NCBI RefSeq assembly: GCF_958298935.1 | Contig: NC_084921.1 | Location: 40,767,001-40,831,000, forward strand | Direction: 5' to 3' | Source of the DNA: Phragmites australis | Taxonomy: Eukaryota > Streptophyta > Magnoliopsida > Poales > Poaceae | Length of the DNA: 64,000 bases | Part shown: positions 1 through 13,122 of the stretch, one piece after another | Layout of the letters: each line of letters opens with the position of its first letter | How positions within the stretch are numbered: position 1 is the stretch's first letter | Notes under the pieces: generated by a model | The model's input: only the letters and a program-made list of their open reading frames with translations | Told to the model about the DNA's origin: nothing | Database searches by the model: none | Made by a program: the position numbers and the translations under genes

Positions 1-539
1 GCCAACTATACAAGACCGTCCGCCGAAGCGCTGTGTTTTTATAGCACGCCCACGCGCGATCGGCGATCGAAGGCGTCGTCGTTAGTTTTTGTGGCGTACG
101 TGGGCGCGCGGGGGGGGGGGGGGGGGGGTGCGACGGCGACGTCGATGGCGCGCGGTGGGCTTCGCACCGGGCTTCCTCGGTGCACGGAGAAGCTTCGGCG
201 CGGGCGCGGCGCGCAGGAGGGAGGCACGCACAGGCACAGCTATAGCCAGCCGCCACGTTCCGAATTGTTGATTTGTTGCCGCACGGTCCCTGCTGCTGCT
301 TTAGCAGGACGTACGTAACGTGCGTGCGTGGCGGCGGAGGAAAGGGAGGGATTATCGGGCTGGGATGTGTCTATCCTTGTGTGAGTTGTGTGGCACGGGC
401 GGTGTGGTGGCGGTGCAGGGCCTGCCGCGCGAGTTGGGAGTTGGGACTTGGAGGTGTATAGGTGTAGCACGTTATATCACGCTCGGAAATTGCTAATCGG
501 TAGTACTGTATGTTTTTTTTAACAGAGATCATTTGGTTT
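1..539. other. GC-rich stretch without a supported gene
   Basis: The first 0.5 kb is GC-rich and has short overlapping open frames on both strands, all of low complexity (Arg/Gly/Pro rich). None resembles a family I know. It could be the promoter or 5' end of a gene lying to the left of the window, but nothing here proves that. Confidence 0.4.
110..128 (+). repeat. Poly-G run (19 G)
   Basis: Nineteen consecutive G residues. Runs of this kind are length-unstable and often mis-sequenced, so open frames crossing it should not be trusted. Confidence 0.9.
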
Positions 540-739
540 TTATTGAAAGCCAATAAACAGATTCATAATCATATTAGAAGAAAAAGGCAAACACTAGAAA
601 AAACATATAAAAACTGGAGATACCAGTGAACTAGAAGGCACAAACATGTTTACAACATAAAATAACATACCGCTATCATATTACACCAAGGCTAAAGGTA
701 ACAAGTCATAAGTTGCAGATATCATACACCGGACCAGTG

Positions 740-1310
740 CTGGGTGAGAAGCCGCTCAGCCACTCTCGGACATGAGCAGAGGTACCATCCCTCTTTAGCT
801 TATCATCATTGCGTAGAAAGATGTTTCATTTTTGTATGAACGATATAGTAAGGATCAGAACTTCAGCAGGTTTTTTGGGAAGCTCTTCTCAATCATCATG
901 GTGTTCCGTGTCCTCCTAAAGCCCAAGCTATACTGCAAAAAGAAAAATCCCTAAATTTTGAGAATGTTAAAAAACTTCGGAAGCTAATTTTCTCATAAAT
1001 CAACTACCAAGGTGAGAAATCCATTTCAGCCAAAGGCATATCCAGAACACTCCATATAAACTGTGTAAGAACGCAATCAAAGAAGACATAATTGACATCC
1101 TTAGGTTTACCACACAAACATCAGTGCTTATTCCCTTTTCAGCCCATCTTCCTAAGAGAGGAGTCCACTGTGAACTTATTGTGTAACATCTGTCATAAAA
1201 AAATCTTGAATTTGAGAAGTAATTTGGTTGTCCAGATCTTCTTAGCTCCATTGCTAAAGACCCCTCAAAAGTCACAAACCTATATGTGTCCTTACATGCA
1301 TACATACATC
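740..1310 (-). mobile_element. 3' end of a degenerate LINE (non-LTR) reverse transcriptase, zf-RVT region
   Basis: Read on the minus strand in more than one frame, this region shows the C-terminal zinc-binding domain of plant LINE polymerases. There is a CxCG-type cysteine pair followed about 13 residues later by an FFDC motif and then a hydrophobic FIW pattern (roughly 1180 down to 1060). Further down, at about 960-780, a patch reads like the basic tail that follows zf-RVT in these elements. Several stop codons and frame changes interrupt it, so it is dead. The 5' part of the element (endonuclease and RT palm) is not present to the right. It is probably a typical 5'-truncated insertion. Confidence 0.55.
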
Positions 1311-1655
1311 ATATGACGCGGAAGTCAACTAACAACGTACAATGGTCTGTATGAAGTCGAAGCAGCCGTACTTAATACTCACAACATATGTGATGGAGTA
1401 TACACCCGCGCCTCCTGTCAACTGAGCTAAACTTGATCAATTCTTTATAGAAAGAACAAGGACAATGTAGTTGATGTCTCCCAAAGCTCTGACGTATCCT
1501 TACGGAGGGAGGAATTGAACCCGTGCCAACTAGCATATCTAATCGTGTTTCGAGCTCTATGTGTTAATAGACTTTGGGAGACTCCTCTCAAAAGTAGACT
1601 TCGGGAGATTGCTCAATAGTTTTTATCTAGAAAGCAAAAAATGCACCAAAAAACC
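1311..1655. other. Unassigned intergenic stretch with short inverted and direct repeats
   Basis: No coding signal was seen. A short motif (ACTTYGGGAGA) occurs twice near 1568-1610, and its reverse complement occurs near 1472. This hints at a small decayed inverted-repeat element that I cannot delimit. Confidence 0.3.
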
Positions 1656-1911
1656 TACTCCCAAGGTCGGAAATACTTGATGTTTTAGTATGACATAGTC
1701 TCTAATATATTTATTTGACCACTATTTTTTACTAGTATATTTATAAAATGTAATATATTTATAATATTATGAAAGTATTTTGAAGACAAATATATACATA
1801 TGGTTTTAATGTCTCCAAACTAAATATTTTAAAAGTTATTGAAAAGTCAAAAATCCAAAAAAATGACCATATCATATCTCAAACATAAAGTATTTGTGAC
1901 TAGAAGGAGTA
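1656..1911. mobile_element. Stowaway-type MITE (Tc1/mariner, non-autonomous)
   Basis: The left end reads TACTCCCAAGGTCGG and the right end ...AAGGAGTA. These are degenerate forms of the CTCCCTCCGT / ACGGAGGGAG ends of grass Stowaway elements, bordered by TA. The AT-rich interior (about 1740-1850) carries the block typical of this family: a TTTGACCACT-like start, then GAAAGTA, then ACATATGG, then CTAAATATTTTAAAAGTTATTG. At 256 bp it has the usual size. It has no coding capacity. Confidence 0.8.
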
Positions 1912-2794
1912 ATAAAATAGACCTGAAATTAGATGTTAAAGATATAAGCTGGCACATGAGCCACGTGAGTGCTTTTAACGGTTTTATTTGTAAACGTGTG
2001 ACAGGGAATACATTCGCGGTGTGTAAGTATAGTGTGTACATGTGCGGGGAGTTGCCCTTGTAATCACGAAAATTAAGCCAATACCTTTCACCAGCATGTA
2101 CAATAGGGTGCTTAAGAAAAAAATAGGTTTTTTTTTTCTCAACTGCACAAACACATGTGCTATAAAGTGCTTACTTAAATACCGTTACTTATATTAATAC
2201 TAACAAGATAGTTAAATATATATATAGTTTTTGTTTACACTGGAAGATATAATTTTTATATAGATACTTAACGCTCTTTTTTTCTTAAACAACTAGTCAT
2301 AATGATCTAGCATTGGTCATGCCCTAATTAAACTAGTCCACTTCCTACGTTCATATCCGGATGGTTGAGAAATAAACATGACTGCATGACACAGGAATAC
2401 AGCGGAGGACTCGTCATGTCCATGGCGTACCAAAGAGGTCGTGGGATTTCCCAAGCTCGCATGGTCTACGAAAGAGCACGTCCTATCCGGTTACTCTATT
2501 ACCTAGCACCAAGAGCCCATCGGGTAGGGGCATCTACGTGCATGCGCTCTCCAGAGACCGGCGCTGCCCAGCCGGAAGGAAATCTAGGCAGCTTCCATCC
2601 GGCCGGTCAACATCTGCCGTTCACAATCACCGCACGCGCGGTTCCCTTGACACGATTCGAGTGGACGTGGCACGGCTGAACGTATGGCTGACCTTGCCTG
2701 CGATTTTTGCGATGGCTCCATGCCTATTTGCGCCGGACTGGGTGCGCTCTATGCATGGATCGCTGACCAATCGCTTCGTTGCTTGCAGGCTGCA
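1912..2794. other. Intergenic sequence, nothing recognised
   Basis: An AT-rich stretch to about 2300 is followed by a more GC-rich stretch to 2794 with short open frames of no recognisable family. The CACTA-like element interrupts this GC-rich part at 2795. Confidence 0.4.
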
Positions 2795-5235
2795 CACTAC
2801 GTAAGAAACCATAAAAAAAAAAATCATATCAGTAACAGATGCTTAGTATACGTTACTTATGATATATTAGTGCTCTAGTAACGACACGTCATTAATGTTA
2901 TTCTGGGCTGGGATCTTATCAGACCCATTACTAATGACAAATCATTAGTGACGGGTGAGGAAATCATCCGTCACTAATGATAATAGTGATAGACCATTTT
3001 ATAATCCGTCACTAATGATATAGTTATTAGTAACGGGTTACAGAGATCAGTCATTAGTGACCGGTCTTAAAAACACCCGTCACTAATGTGAAGAGGCGGG
3101 TGCTATGAACCCGAACTTTCTATCCAATTGAACGAAGAGCAGACTCACGTCAGTGCTGTCTCTCTCGTGCACCAACCTTATCTCTTCTGCGTTAGCCTTA
3201 CCTCTCCTCCTCCTCCTCCCTCTCTCTCATGAGCGCTCTCCTCCCTCTCGATCTCCTCACTGGTTGGCCCGTGCGTGCGCAGTGGTGGCGGCCAGGCATC
3301 CACGGTGAGTCAATCCGGCTTGGTCGAGGTCGACAGGGAAGCGCGGCCGCGGCGAGCACTCGCGGAGGGGGCGGCGGTGGGCTCTCGCAGCGACATGCAG
3401 TGGCAGTGCCGGCTGGATCCGAAGACCACAATCTGGATCCACTCCAGAACGGAGCAGATCACGGCGCAGTGCACACCTTCCACCTCGCTCTTGACCTGCT
3501 GCCCGTCTCTTGCCTTTGCTTCGGTCCAGCCTCACCACCCTCCCTCTCGGCTCCTAATGGTGCCCCCTCGGATCTGCGCTTCCCAGGACCATCCTTCCTA
3601 CTGCTTCACGTCAGCTTTTAGGCACTTGAGCAGCCATTGGTGCTTATAGTGGTGAAAGATTGGGAACCTTGGGGTGGGTTTGGAATGGCTTCCGATTGGG
3701 GTTTGCTTGGGTAGTGCGAGATCTGGGTAGCTATTGATGGATTTTTTTGTTGTTTGGTCATGATTTTATAGCCTCCTTCTTCCCTTGCTTGCTTCTCCCA
3801 CCTTGTTGGTGGTTCTGTACCTAGGATAATCATTCAGATGAGTGATAACTAGCACAACTCTACTTACATCAGGGTGTTGTGCAGCAAGAGATGTTAGGGA
3901 TGGGTTCCAATGATCGAGCAAAGATGAATTTGACCCCTCTTTCTGCTACTTCACCTTCAATGGTTTAACTTTATACACAGATGATCAGTTTTTGATGTGG
4001 AAAAATTAGCTACATGCTACATCAAGATCGCCACTTAGGGGCTGCCTTGACCATGCACTTGTTGCTGGTTGGATGTTCTTCCCAGACAGAGGTTGTAGTG
4101 GCGGGGGCTGGGAGCCGTAGGGTGGTGTTGTCTGGTGCAGCTTCCGAATTAAGGGTTTATTCATCCGAGGTGATATGCGATCTTTTCGCTTTTGTAGTGA
4201 TGGATGGTTGTTTTTGTTGTAATGTTTTGATTGGTTTATTTTTGCCATACGCTCTACTTGTCCTCTGGCTACTAATGTTGTGCTGAACTTGTCCCAAACA
4301 GATCTAAAGTGCTAATGTGGGGCAATGATGATCAGCCTTTTCTAAGAGCATACCTTTGACTTTGAGTAATTGAGGTAGGTGTGGGGTATCAAATTTGAGC
4401 TAGCCCTTTTCTCTCTTGGAGCCTATGCTACCATTCCTTGTTGGTGGTTCTGTGTCTAGGATGGTCACTCATACCAGTGATAACCAGCGAGCTCCACTTA
4501 CATCAGAATGAGTAGCTTGTGGTGCTAGAGATGTTAGGGTTGATTTTATATGATTGAGTAAAGGCGAAGCTGAGCCCTCTTGATGCTATTTTACTTTGAT
4601 GGTGCTGTCACGCATGACGGTATGTTTCACATTGTATTTTTCTCCATTCATCTTTGAAGTCATTGTCAACTTCATATACATATGATCAGTTTTTGATGTG
4701 GGAGAATTAGCTACATGTTGCATCTAGATCTCCACCTTAAGGGCTGCCTCAGCCACACACTTGCATTTGGCTGGAGGCTCTTTGCAGGTAGAGGCTATAG
4801 ACATTGGTGATGTGCATGTAAATCTCATGATGTGCATCTGCTTGGAATGAGTTTACTTAAATCTCATGATATGCATGTAAATATGTATTTTGTGTTACAT
4901 GAAACTATCTGTCATAATGTATTTTGAGGTTTTTGAACTTAACGTGTATGTAAATATAAACTTACATTTTAGATCTGGACCTGGTCTGGATATTTTTATA
5001 TTTTATTTTGTTTTTTAAACACACATTAGTAATGGATCTGGACCTGACCCATCATTAATGTTCAAGTCATTAGTGACAGATCTGGTCCAGACCCGTCACT
5101 AATATGTGTCATTAGTGACAGGTCCAGACCTATCACTGATGAGTTCACATCAGTGATGTGGTAAGAGTGACAAGTAAAATACCCGTTACTGATGAGGATT
5201 ATCACCTGTCACTAATGTGGATTTCTAAGGTAGTA
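2795..5235. mobile_element. Non-autonomous CACTA (En/Spm)-like element
   Basis: The left end is CACTACGTAAGAAA, the canonical CACTA terminus. The right end at about 5230 is TTTCTAAGGTAGTA, its reverse complement with a changed last base (GTAGTG expected). Both subterminal regions (about 2815-3100 and 5030-5220) are packed with direct and inverted copies of a CATTAGTGACGGGT-type motif, as in many grass CACTA elements. The interior has no transposase. It contains a GC-rich block at 3180-3650 with open frames on both strands and a diverged internal duplication. A clean 3-bp target duplication was not found (GCA at left, ACT at right), so the right border may be off by a few bases. Confidence 0.75.
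3780..4810 (+). repeat. Diverged internal tandem duplication inside the CACTA-like element
   Basis: Positions about 3790-4110 recur at about 4437-4800 in the same orientation. The shared blocks occur in the same order: CTTGTTGGTGGTTCTGT, then CCACTTACATCAG (TCTACTTACATCAG in the first copy), then AGATGTTAGGG, then GATCAGTTTTTGATGTGG and GAATTAGCTACATG. Substitutions and small indels are scattered throughout, so the duplication is old. Confidence 0.75.
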
Positions 5236-7525
5236 ACTGGCATATGATCGATCCTCCTAGCTGCGCGGAAGTTTCAACAGCGTCTCGTTTCAGTCTCTGT
5301 CATGACAGTGCTAATGAGATCGCGGCCTATCGCTGCGCAAGGCTGAGGTCCTATGGCCTCGATTCAGAATCTCAGATGCAATTTTGGCAATTCTAGCGTG
5401 TAAAGAATGGCTTGAGAGGCACATGAAGCTTGGAAGCAGTTGATACTTGATATTGCCACCCTGGCCTGAAATGACCGGAATTTGATTCATTCAATATAAA
5501 CGAATCCTAAATGAATCTATGTACGCACAATTGCATTTGTCATCATACATATAGTCAATAAATGAGTCATAAACCGTTCATTTGAAGAAGTCAGAGGACA
5601 TAGTGGTAGAAATGACCTGACGGAGAGAATGGAAGCACAATAGTCAGAGGACATAGTGGTAGAAATAACCTGACAGACAGAATGGAAGCACAATAGTTGA
5701 ACTGCAACTGCCCGGAACAAGCTGAAATTGCCGCGTCAGAATGACAGCAATACCCACGCCCACACGGACGAACCAAATCATCGGAGATGCTGTTCGGGTA
5801 GGGATTACTAGGCAGATTGTTGCGCTTTGTTATGCCAGTACAGAAGATTACATCATCTGCATTTTTTTTTCTAAACATTCACAGATTGCGATATGAAAGT
5901 ATAAGGAAGATTACATGATACAATAAATTACATTGATGGTATCAAGTGCTAAGATACATTGTAGTTGGTACAACTATATGGTACTGTTAAAATCGTAACA
6001 TGATCTTTCAAAGTTTAGCATTACATAATCCAAGGAAGCCTCAGAAGATATGACAGTTAATCAAGCATCATGAGCTATATAATTCTGAAAATAGAAAGCT
6101 CATAGACATAGTATTTCATCCTTCCATTCATCGAAGAATACACTGTGCAAGTTGCATTCAAAATATTACAGAATCTCATAATCTTTTGCTAATCATAGGG
6201 ACTAAGAACTCCTAGAGGAGTAAATAAAAGAAAAGAACAAAGAAAAAGGAAAAAAAGAAAAAAAAAGAAAGGCTAGCTCTTTTAGTTATGGGCTGCAATG
6301 GCATGTTCCTTCTACTTCATCCCAGCTTGTTCTTTTTCTCCTGCTCCACCCGAGCGAGTCCTAGCTAGCTATTGTTCGTCATCTTTCTCAGACACCACCA
6401 CCTCTCTCGGTCCTATCCTCCTTTACCCAAGCACGCCCCATCTCCATTGCTCGAGCTGCGCTGCCCAACCCACGCCGCTTGAGCCGCTGCTCTCTTTCTC
6501 TCTCTTTCCTTGAACCAAACGGCTCTCCCTGAGCTCCTCTGTCTCGATCTCCTCTGTCATGGTGTTCGTGCCCCAAATTCGTGCCGGCCTCGAGGCTCTA
6601 CTGCCCAAATCAATTGCGAAAACAGGTTGCCCGTCCATGTCGGAGTTAAGATCTGCTACCCCCGTGCTAGAGCTACTGTCTTCACCGCCAATTTGTGTCT
6701 CTCTCTCACCCGCCCAAAAGCTCTCGTTCGCTCCCCTTCCTGCTCCGTGTGGCATCTCCCGTCGGGAGGTGGCTTCAGCGGCTTGATCCAGTAGAGGGGG
6801 GAGGGGGTGGAGCGAATGTGGAGGTCAGTGAGGAGGACCATAGAATCGGTAGGCTTCAGGAGGCTTCACGAGCTCGTATGTGCAAGTAGCGTTGGAGGAC
6901 TTAGGAGGATGACTCGGAAATGCAGGATGAGTATTGGATGACGGGGCTGTGTTACTACAGTAACTATAGTATCCTAGTGGTCTGGGAGTATGCTGATTTT
7001 TGACCCGTTAATATATGTTATATAGACTAGTAATTAAGAAGCTTTCCATTACATCTTCCCGCCCGTTCAGGCAGGAGCACGTCAATTGGCGATTTGCACT
7101 GCTTTTAGTGTCGTGTCCCTGTCTTTGCTGCTTCGCTATGTTCCCATAACACACTGCAGTGCAGGAACAGATTAGCACCTACCAAACATCACTGCACGCT
7201 CTTGGTCGGAACCTACCAGGAACATAGACGCAAAGATTCGTTGTCATGCGAGTCGCCTTCGCCATCTTGCCCACATTTTCGAAGGCGCCTACGGCAAGTC
7301 AAAGTTAAACGGGACGTCACCCAAACGCACTGACGATCGGACTGCTACATAGTAGATACAGTCATACAGCAGCCTTCGTACGTGTGGACGGCTAGGGTTA
7401 TGAGATGGACGACACGACATCCTTAGCTTGCGTCACTCGGACACCGACGTTATCCTCCGCCGTGTACGATGATTAGGTGCCGATCACATCGTGGAATTAG
7501 CTTCATGTAGCTTTGGAAGAAGAAT
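5236..7525. other. Intergenic stretch, no supported gene
   Basis: This contains a 53-bp tandem repeat (listed separately), an A/T-rich zone at 5870-6290 and a C/T-rich zone at about 6298-6880. The last has 60-110 codon open frames on both strands, but none has a recognisable domain and they overlap each other, so I do not call a gene. Confidence 0.4.
5589..5694 (+). repeat. 53-bp tandem repeat, two copies
   Basis: Unit 1 is 5589-5641 and unit 2 is 5642-5694. Both begin AGTCAGAGGACATAGTGG and end GAAGCACAAT. They differ at only a few positions, so this is a recent slippage or duplication event. Confidence 0.9.
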
Positions 7526-9090
7526 TGCAGTTAGAGAAGGTGAATAAGTGTTTCATATTTTTTTCGAAACTAATAATTTTTTTTCTTATGATCATCTAAC
7601 GTACTTAAAAACTAAAACGAAAACAGAATTAGAGAGAAATAAATTGCTATAGAAATTTTAAAAAAAAATGATAGCTCGTATGGTTAGAATTAAACACTAA
7701 ATTTCACTGAAACCTAATTCATATGTCATAGCATATAAAAGCTTACAACTTGAAAAATAAACACTTAGATCAAATAGATAGACTTCGAGTAAAAAACCTC
7801 TATAAGTTGATGATTTAGAGGCAAGATAATTTAAGACCTATTTATATACATTTGTATATGAATTTTATGCCTCTAACAACAAGAAGAACAACCTCAACAT
7901 GAGATAAAATTTTAGGCCTTAAGCAAAAACGAAAATCACAACAAAAAAAAGAAAAAACTCACAACAAAACAAGAAAGCCAATAGAAAAAAAAAACTAGAA
8001 GTAGATGCACTTCATTTCTTACAAAGGTCAGACTTTTTTTGGCGGACTACAAGGTATTTTCCTTACAAAAATCTCTCATCTATTACAAAGGCTAAGTTTT
8101 CCTCTCTCCTTTCCTATAAAACCCTAGTATACAAACTCAATGGCTAGCCCAAACTCTTATCACAGCCATACCCCTCTATTTATATGTCTCAGAAGATAGC
8201 TCTTAAGTTTTTTTGTTTCCAAAATACCCATCTCTTCTAATGGTTTCCTACATACCATCAAGGTATCTTGGTATATTTTTTGCTCCGTACATCGAACGAA
8301 GTACGGCCATGACTTCTTCATGACTTAGCTTCGCTTTGACGCAAGCTTCGTGATGATACCACGTGCACTCCATCCGTCCATAGTTTTGAGGACAAACCGT
8401 GAAACCACCTTGCACACTTTTCAAAGCGTGACTCATTGCCACTTGCATACGCTTTAAGCAAGCATCTCAATATCGACACGTGTACTCTATCTTGCGATCT
8501 TGATCGCTAATAAGTCTTTCCCGCTCCCGATCCCTCAGACCGCCTTGTCACTTGTACAAGCATCCCCTTCGCTTGACTTTCTCAACTTCATCCACCTTCA
8601 CACGTTTTGCTTGACCACAACATGCACAGCTAGGATAAACCTTGACTCCGCCCGACTTGACCCCGATCATCCCGTTATCGACCGCCAAGTTGCATCTATT
8701 ACCTACACATCATGAGACAAGCAAACACATATCTCCAATACAATTTTACATCATCACAAGTTAGTCGGAATCAAAATCTCTGTTGCAAAGCACTTCCCAA
8801 AGAAAACGCGAACACCGGAGGATCCGATGTTCACTCCTCCTGAGCGCTGGACCATTTGGCATGTTCAACCCATGAGACCGAGCATTTTGATCTTCTTTGG
8901 AAATATTAGTCCGAATTGCACATCAACTCATCATCGAATCATCCAATGTGTATATCTCCTCCAGACAACCATTTTGCAATTCTCTACAACAAAATGTCCG
9001 ATGAAGCATACGACGTATATGCTGCTCATCGCTGGACCATTCGGCATGAAGAACAACTCCAGACACGCTTTGCAACCTCTCTGGAAACTT
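7526..9090 (-). repeat. 3' LTR of the copia element (left copy)
   Basis: This aligns over its length with 16111-about 17710. Shared blocks include AAAAGCTTACAACTT, TCAAAGCGTGACTCA, TTGCGATCTTGA and CCAGACACGCTTTGCAACC. The first about 30 bp of the right LTR appear deleted here. After the CTTTGCAACCTCT block the two copies stop matching, so the last about 300 bp of the right LTR have no counterpart. Confidence 0.75.
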
Positions 9091-9604
9091 GATTATTTAA
9101 GATTATTCAAATTGCATACATTATTAAGTTTTTACAAAATCAAGTCAAGTAGTATCTTTGCGACACAAGGAACACATGTTCCCCAAAAGCTCTATCATGA
9201 ACTAAATATTTGATAAAGATAGAAAATATAGTGCAATGTTCTCCCACAATATTGAATCAAGAAGCATAGAGCAAGATATTCATCAAACTATCCTTAACAC
9301 AAGCATTGACTAAGCCAAAGTAATTGCGAACATGGTGATTAAGAACGTAGCATTTCATAGCCTATATGATTCATAAAATTGTCAAATTGCATCTTTAGAA
9401 AAGCTAGCTTGCTTGAAATGTTTCGTGTCAAAGCATCAAGAGGAGCCTAAGTTTAAAAGCTTACTCCACACAACTATTCGACTTAGTCCAAATTTAAGTC
9501 TAGCAATTGAAAATGCTAAAGACATACAAGTTAAAATTCAACTACTAGGATTATCTTACATAATGCAATGCAAATGCAACAAAAATAAAATATAGTATAT
9601 ACAA
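9091..9604 (-). other. Non-coding segment between copia 3' LTR and end of pol
   Basis: AT-rich sequence with no match in the right LTR and no coding signal. It occupies the place of the 3' untranslated part of the internal region. It may instead be LTR sequence lost from the other copy. Confidence 0.35.
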
Positions 9605-12600
9605 AGACAACTTCGCCTCACACAATGTCATAGGGATGACACACTCCAAGCTCTCCCCTCATATAGGTAAATCTGGTTGTATCTAGAAGCTTAGTAAAAA
9701 TGTCGGCCAGTTGGTATTGGATATCTATATATCTCAAGTGAATGTCTCCCTTCTCATTGTGATATCACAAGTGAAACCTCACATCTATGTGCTTAGTTCT
9801 AAAGTGCTAAACTAGGTTATTGGCTAAGCTTATGATATTGGTGTTATCACAAAAAAGTGGCACACTCTTGAAGTTTAAATCAAAATCTCTCAAAGTAGCA
9901 ACTATCCATAAAATCTGAGAACAACAGCTAGCGGCAGCAACATATTCAACTTCAGCAGTTGACTGCGCAACACTAACTGTTTGCGAGAAGACCAGCAAAC
10001 AAGAGAGGTACCCAAGAAATGATAAGTATCTGAGGTACTCTTCCTGTCAATTCTACAACCAGCAAAATCGGCATTTGAAAAACCTTGAAGAGAAAGCAAA
10101 GAGGAAGTAGAAAACTAAAGACCATACTCAAGTGTGAGTTTGAGATACCTCAATATGTGCTTCACCGCTTAGCAGTGAGAGGTCCTTGGTGATGCTTGGA
10201 AGCGAGCACAAAGGTAAACAGTGAAGTGGATGTCAAGTCTTGTCACTGTCAGGTACAGGAGGGAGCCAATCATGCTCATGTACTCTTGTTGGTCCACCTC
10301 CTCGCCATCGTCATCTGGATCAAGCATGGTCGAGGTAGCCATCGGTGTCACCAACAGCTTCACATCGCTCATGTCGAACTTCTTTAGCAAATATTTAGTG
10401 TACTTCGCCTAGTGGATAAATGTACCTTCCTTGCATTACTTGATTTGCAGTCCTAGAAAGAAGTTGAGCTCTCCTATCATCGACATCTCAAATTTTCTGC
10501 TCATAGTTTCTGCAAACTTGGCTACAAGAGCATGAGAAGAGCCACCAAAGATAATATCATCCACTTATATATGACCAAGTAGGAAATCATTGCCATACTT
10601 AAAGGTAAATAAAGTTTTATGCACCGACAGTATCACATACTTATGCTCTAGCAAAAAGGACTTAAACCTAACATACTAAGCCCTAAACGCTTGCTTAATC
10701 CCATATAAAGCCTTTTAAAGCTTGTATATTCTATGAGGGTATTTAGAATGCTTGAAACCTAGGACTGCTTGACATAGAACTCTTCTTCTATGAAACTATT
10801 TAGGAAAGCACTTTTGACATCTATTTGATACAACTTGAAACCCTTAGATATCGAAAATGTAAGGAAAGTCCTAATACCTTCCAAATGTCTCTCCAAAGTC
10901 TATCCCCTCTATTTGAGTGAAACCCTAGGTTACAAGTCTAGCTTTGTTTCTCGCTACATCATGAGGCTCAAAAGATGCAACAAATGCAGAATCAGTGAAA
11001 TGAGCATGTTGAGTAGATTTGGACCTCGTTACCCTCTCACTAAGGTCACCGATCATCAGTTGTGGTGGATGTCTCCGATGAATGTGCTGTGGAGCCTCAT
11101 GTTGTGAAACGATCTCTCCCTCAACCACTGCAGGTGCAGGCTCGAAAGCAGTTGAAGTAGACATAGAGGTTGCAGGACCGTCTGCTGGTGTCGAAGAAGT
11201 AGGAGCTAGCTCGGAAGGAGGTGTGATAGTAGGAAGTAGTGGATCATCTTCATCATCACCGAGAGCTGAAAGGTCACTATCTATAAAGATACTCCCACTC
11301 ATCTCTTGTTCACCTGCACACTCAAGAATAGGGCTAGCACAATGGGTTGATTCATTAAAGGTCACATCACAGGATTCTATGATGGCATTAGTGTCAAGAT
11401 TATAAACCCTATAAGAACGATCATGAAGTGCATAACCCAAGAAGATCCCATCGGAAGAATACGACTCAAACTTGTCAAGATTGCCATACTTTATGATGAA
11501 GCAACGACATCAAAAAACTCTCAAGTAAGAAACATTTGGCTTCCTCCCAAAGTGCAACTTGTAAGAAGTCACATGCAAGATCGAGTGCAAGAAAATTTGA
11601 TTGGAGATATAGCAAGTTGTGCTAATAGCCTCTGCCCAAAACCTCTTAGGAGTCCTATGCTCATCGAGCATTTTCCTAGCCATCTCCACCAAGGTTATAT
11701 TATTCCTTTCAAGCACACTATTTTGCTGAGGAACACGTGGGATACAAAATTGATGCTCAATGTAATATTCAAGACAGCAAGCATCAAAAAGATAGTTCTT
11801 GAACTCGGTATCATTATCACTACGAATTGCTTTCAATGCATCAGGGAGTTCCTTGAACAATCTCAAAACTAAGCTCCAAAAGTGTGAAAACACTTCATCC
11901 TTACTCTCAAGAAAGAAGACCCAAGAGTAGTGAGAGTATTTATCAACAATGACAAGTGCATACCACTTCCCACCCATGAAACGAACCCAAGAAGGACCAA
12001 AAATATCCATATGGAGAAATTCTCTCAGTCGTTCAGTCATCACCAGATTAACTAGTAGGTGAGAGGCGACAACCATCTTATCATGTCAACAAGGAGCACA
12101 AACAAGGTTCTTCTTAAACTTGAGCTTAGGCAATCCTCGGATCAAGCCTAGAGCACTCAAACGAGTGACCAAATCAAAAAACTCATATGTCCTAGAATCT
12201 TATGCCACATCTAAAGCTCAGAAGAAAGTTGAGCAATTAAACATCAAGAAGACCCAAAAGTCTCAAAAAAATTGGCTCCAAATACTCTCCATACTTGAGA
12301 GATCCAACAAATCAAAGCGCTTGATGAATTAACAACTCGAGAAGCATCACGCTTAAAGCAAATTGTATTCAAGATGCTCCACCAAAGTCACATCCTTGAG
12401 AGTGAAACTCTCACTCACTCTTACAATACCTTTAGTCTTCACTCTTCCTTTTTTATCATCCCCGGATGTGATGTACTCGTGTCGCTTCGTCAAGATGAGG
12501 CTGAAGAACCATGATACATCTCCGGTCATATGACGTGAACAACCAGAGTCGATGAGCCACTTGTTCTTCAGGCCTCCGCCTGCCACATACATATGTGACG

Positions 12601-13009
12601 AATAGTAGGTGGATGGCTTAATACTGGGGTTAGATAGAAACCTCTTGAGAATCCAGTACTGGGTCATCTGCTCTGAAGCAGTAAAAGCAGGTGCATCCAA
12701 ATCAACAGTAGCTCGCTGAGGGCGAGTACCACGATGAGGAAAACTTGATCCACCAAAGCATTGTGACTCAAAGCCTCTGACACGTGAACAAAAATCATAT
12801 GAGTCATGGTAAGATCCACGCCAGGTACCACCTCTAGTAGGAACATGAAGAACACCGGATCCTCGTGAGTAAGAGCGAGAAAAATGCTCATATACACTAA
12901 AATAGGGACGGTACATGTCCCGAGTACTCCACTCCCACTCATGCCGCTCATCCCTCCTACGGTGAAAGCAAAACCAAACCAATGACCCCCTCTGTGACAG
13001 TAGATGCAA
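9605..13009 (-). pseudogene. copia pol remnant: protease, integrase, reverse transcriptase, RNase H
   Basis: On the minus strand the frames fall in copia order. At 12353-13009 there is a protease segment with the active-site context WLIDSGCSRHMTG. At 11510-12076 lies the integrase core, with its DDE residues in LHMDIFGPS, RSDNDTEF and VLERNN. At 10925-11440 comes the integrase/RT linker, rich in Ser, Pro and Thr. Reverse transcriptase follows at about 10400-10900; its VDD catalytic pair is near 10555 and a stop occupies the preceding codon. RNase H spans 9605-10390, ending with the LADIFTK-type tail near 9680. At least one stop or frameshift breaks each domain, so no polyprotein can be made. 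Confidence 0.85.
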
Positions 13010-13122
13010 TGGTAGCGTCTCTTAGGTACTTAACTGCTGATCACTCTAGACTCTCTCACGGGGACTTTCATCTTAGGTTGTGGAGCTCTCTTAGATTGTG
13101 GTGTGGATTTCTTCTTAGTAGG

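Noticed and set aside
3198..3649. Overlapping open frames of 77-130 codons on both strands
   Set aside because: They lie within the interior of a non-autonomous CACTA-like element, overlap on both strands and match no family I know.
6298..6889. Cluster of open frames in a C/T-rich region
   Set aside because: No recognisable domain or splice structure; frames on both strands overlap.
11423..11872. 149-codon plus-strand open frame
   Set aside because: It is the antisense shadow of the copia integrase on the minus strand.
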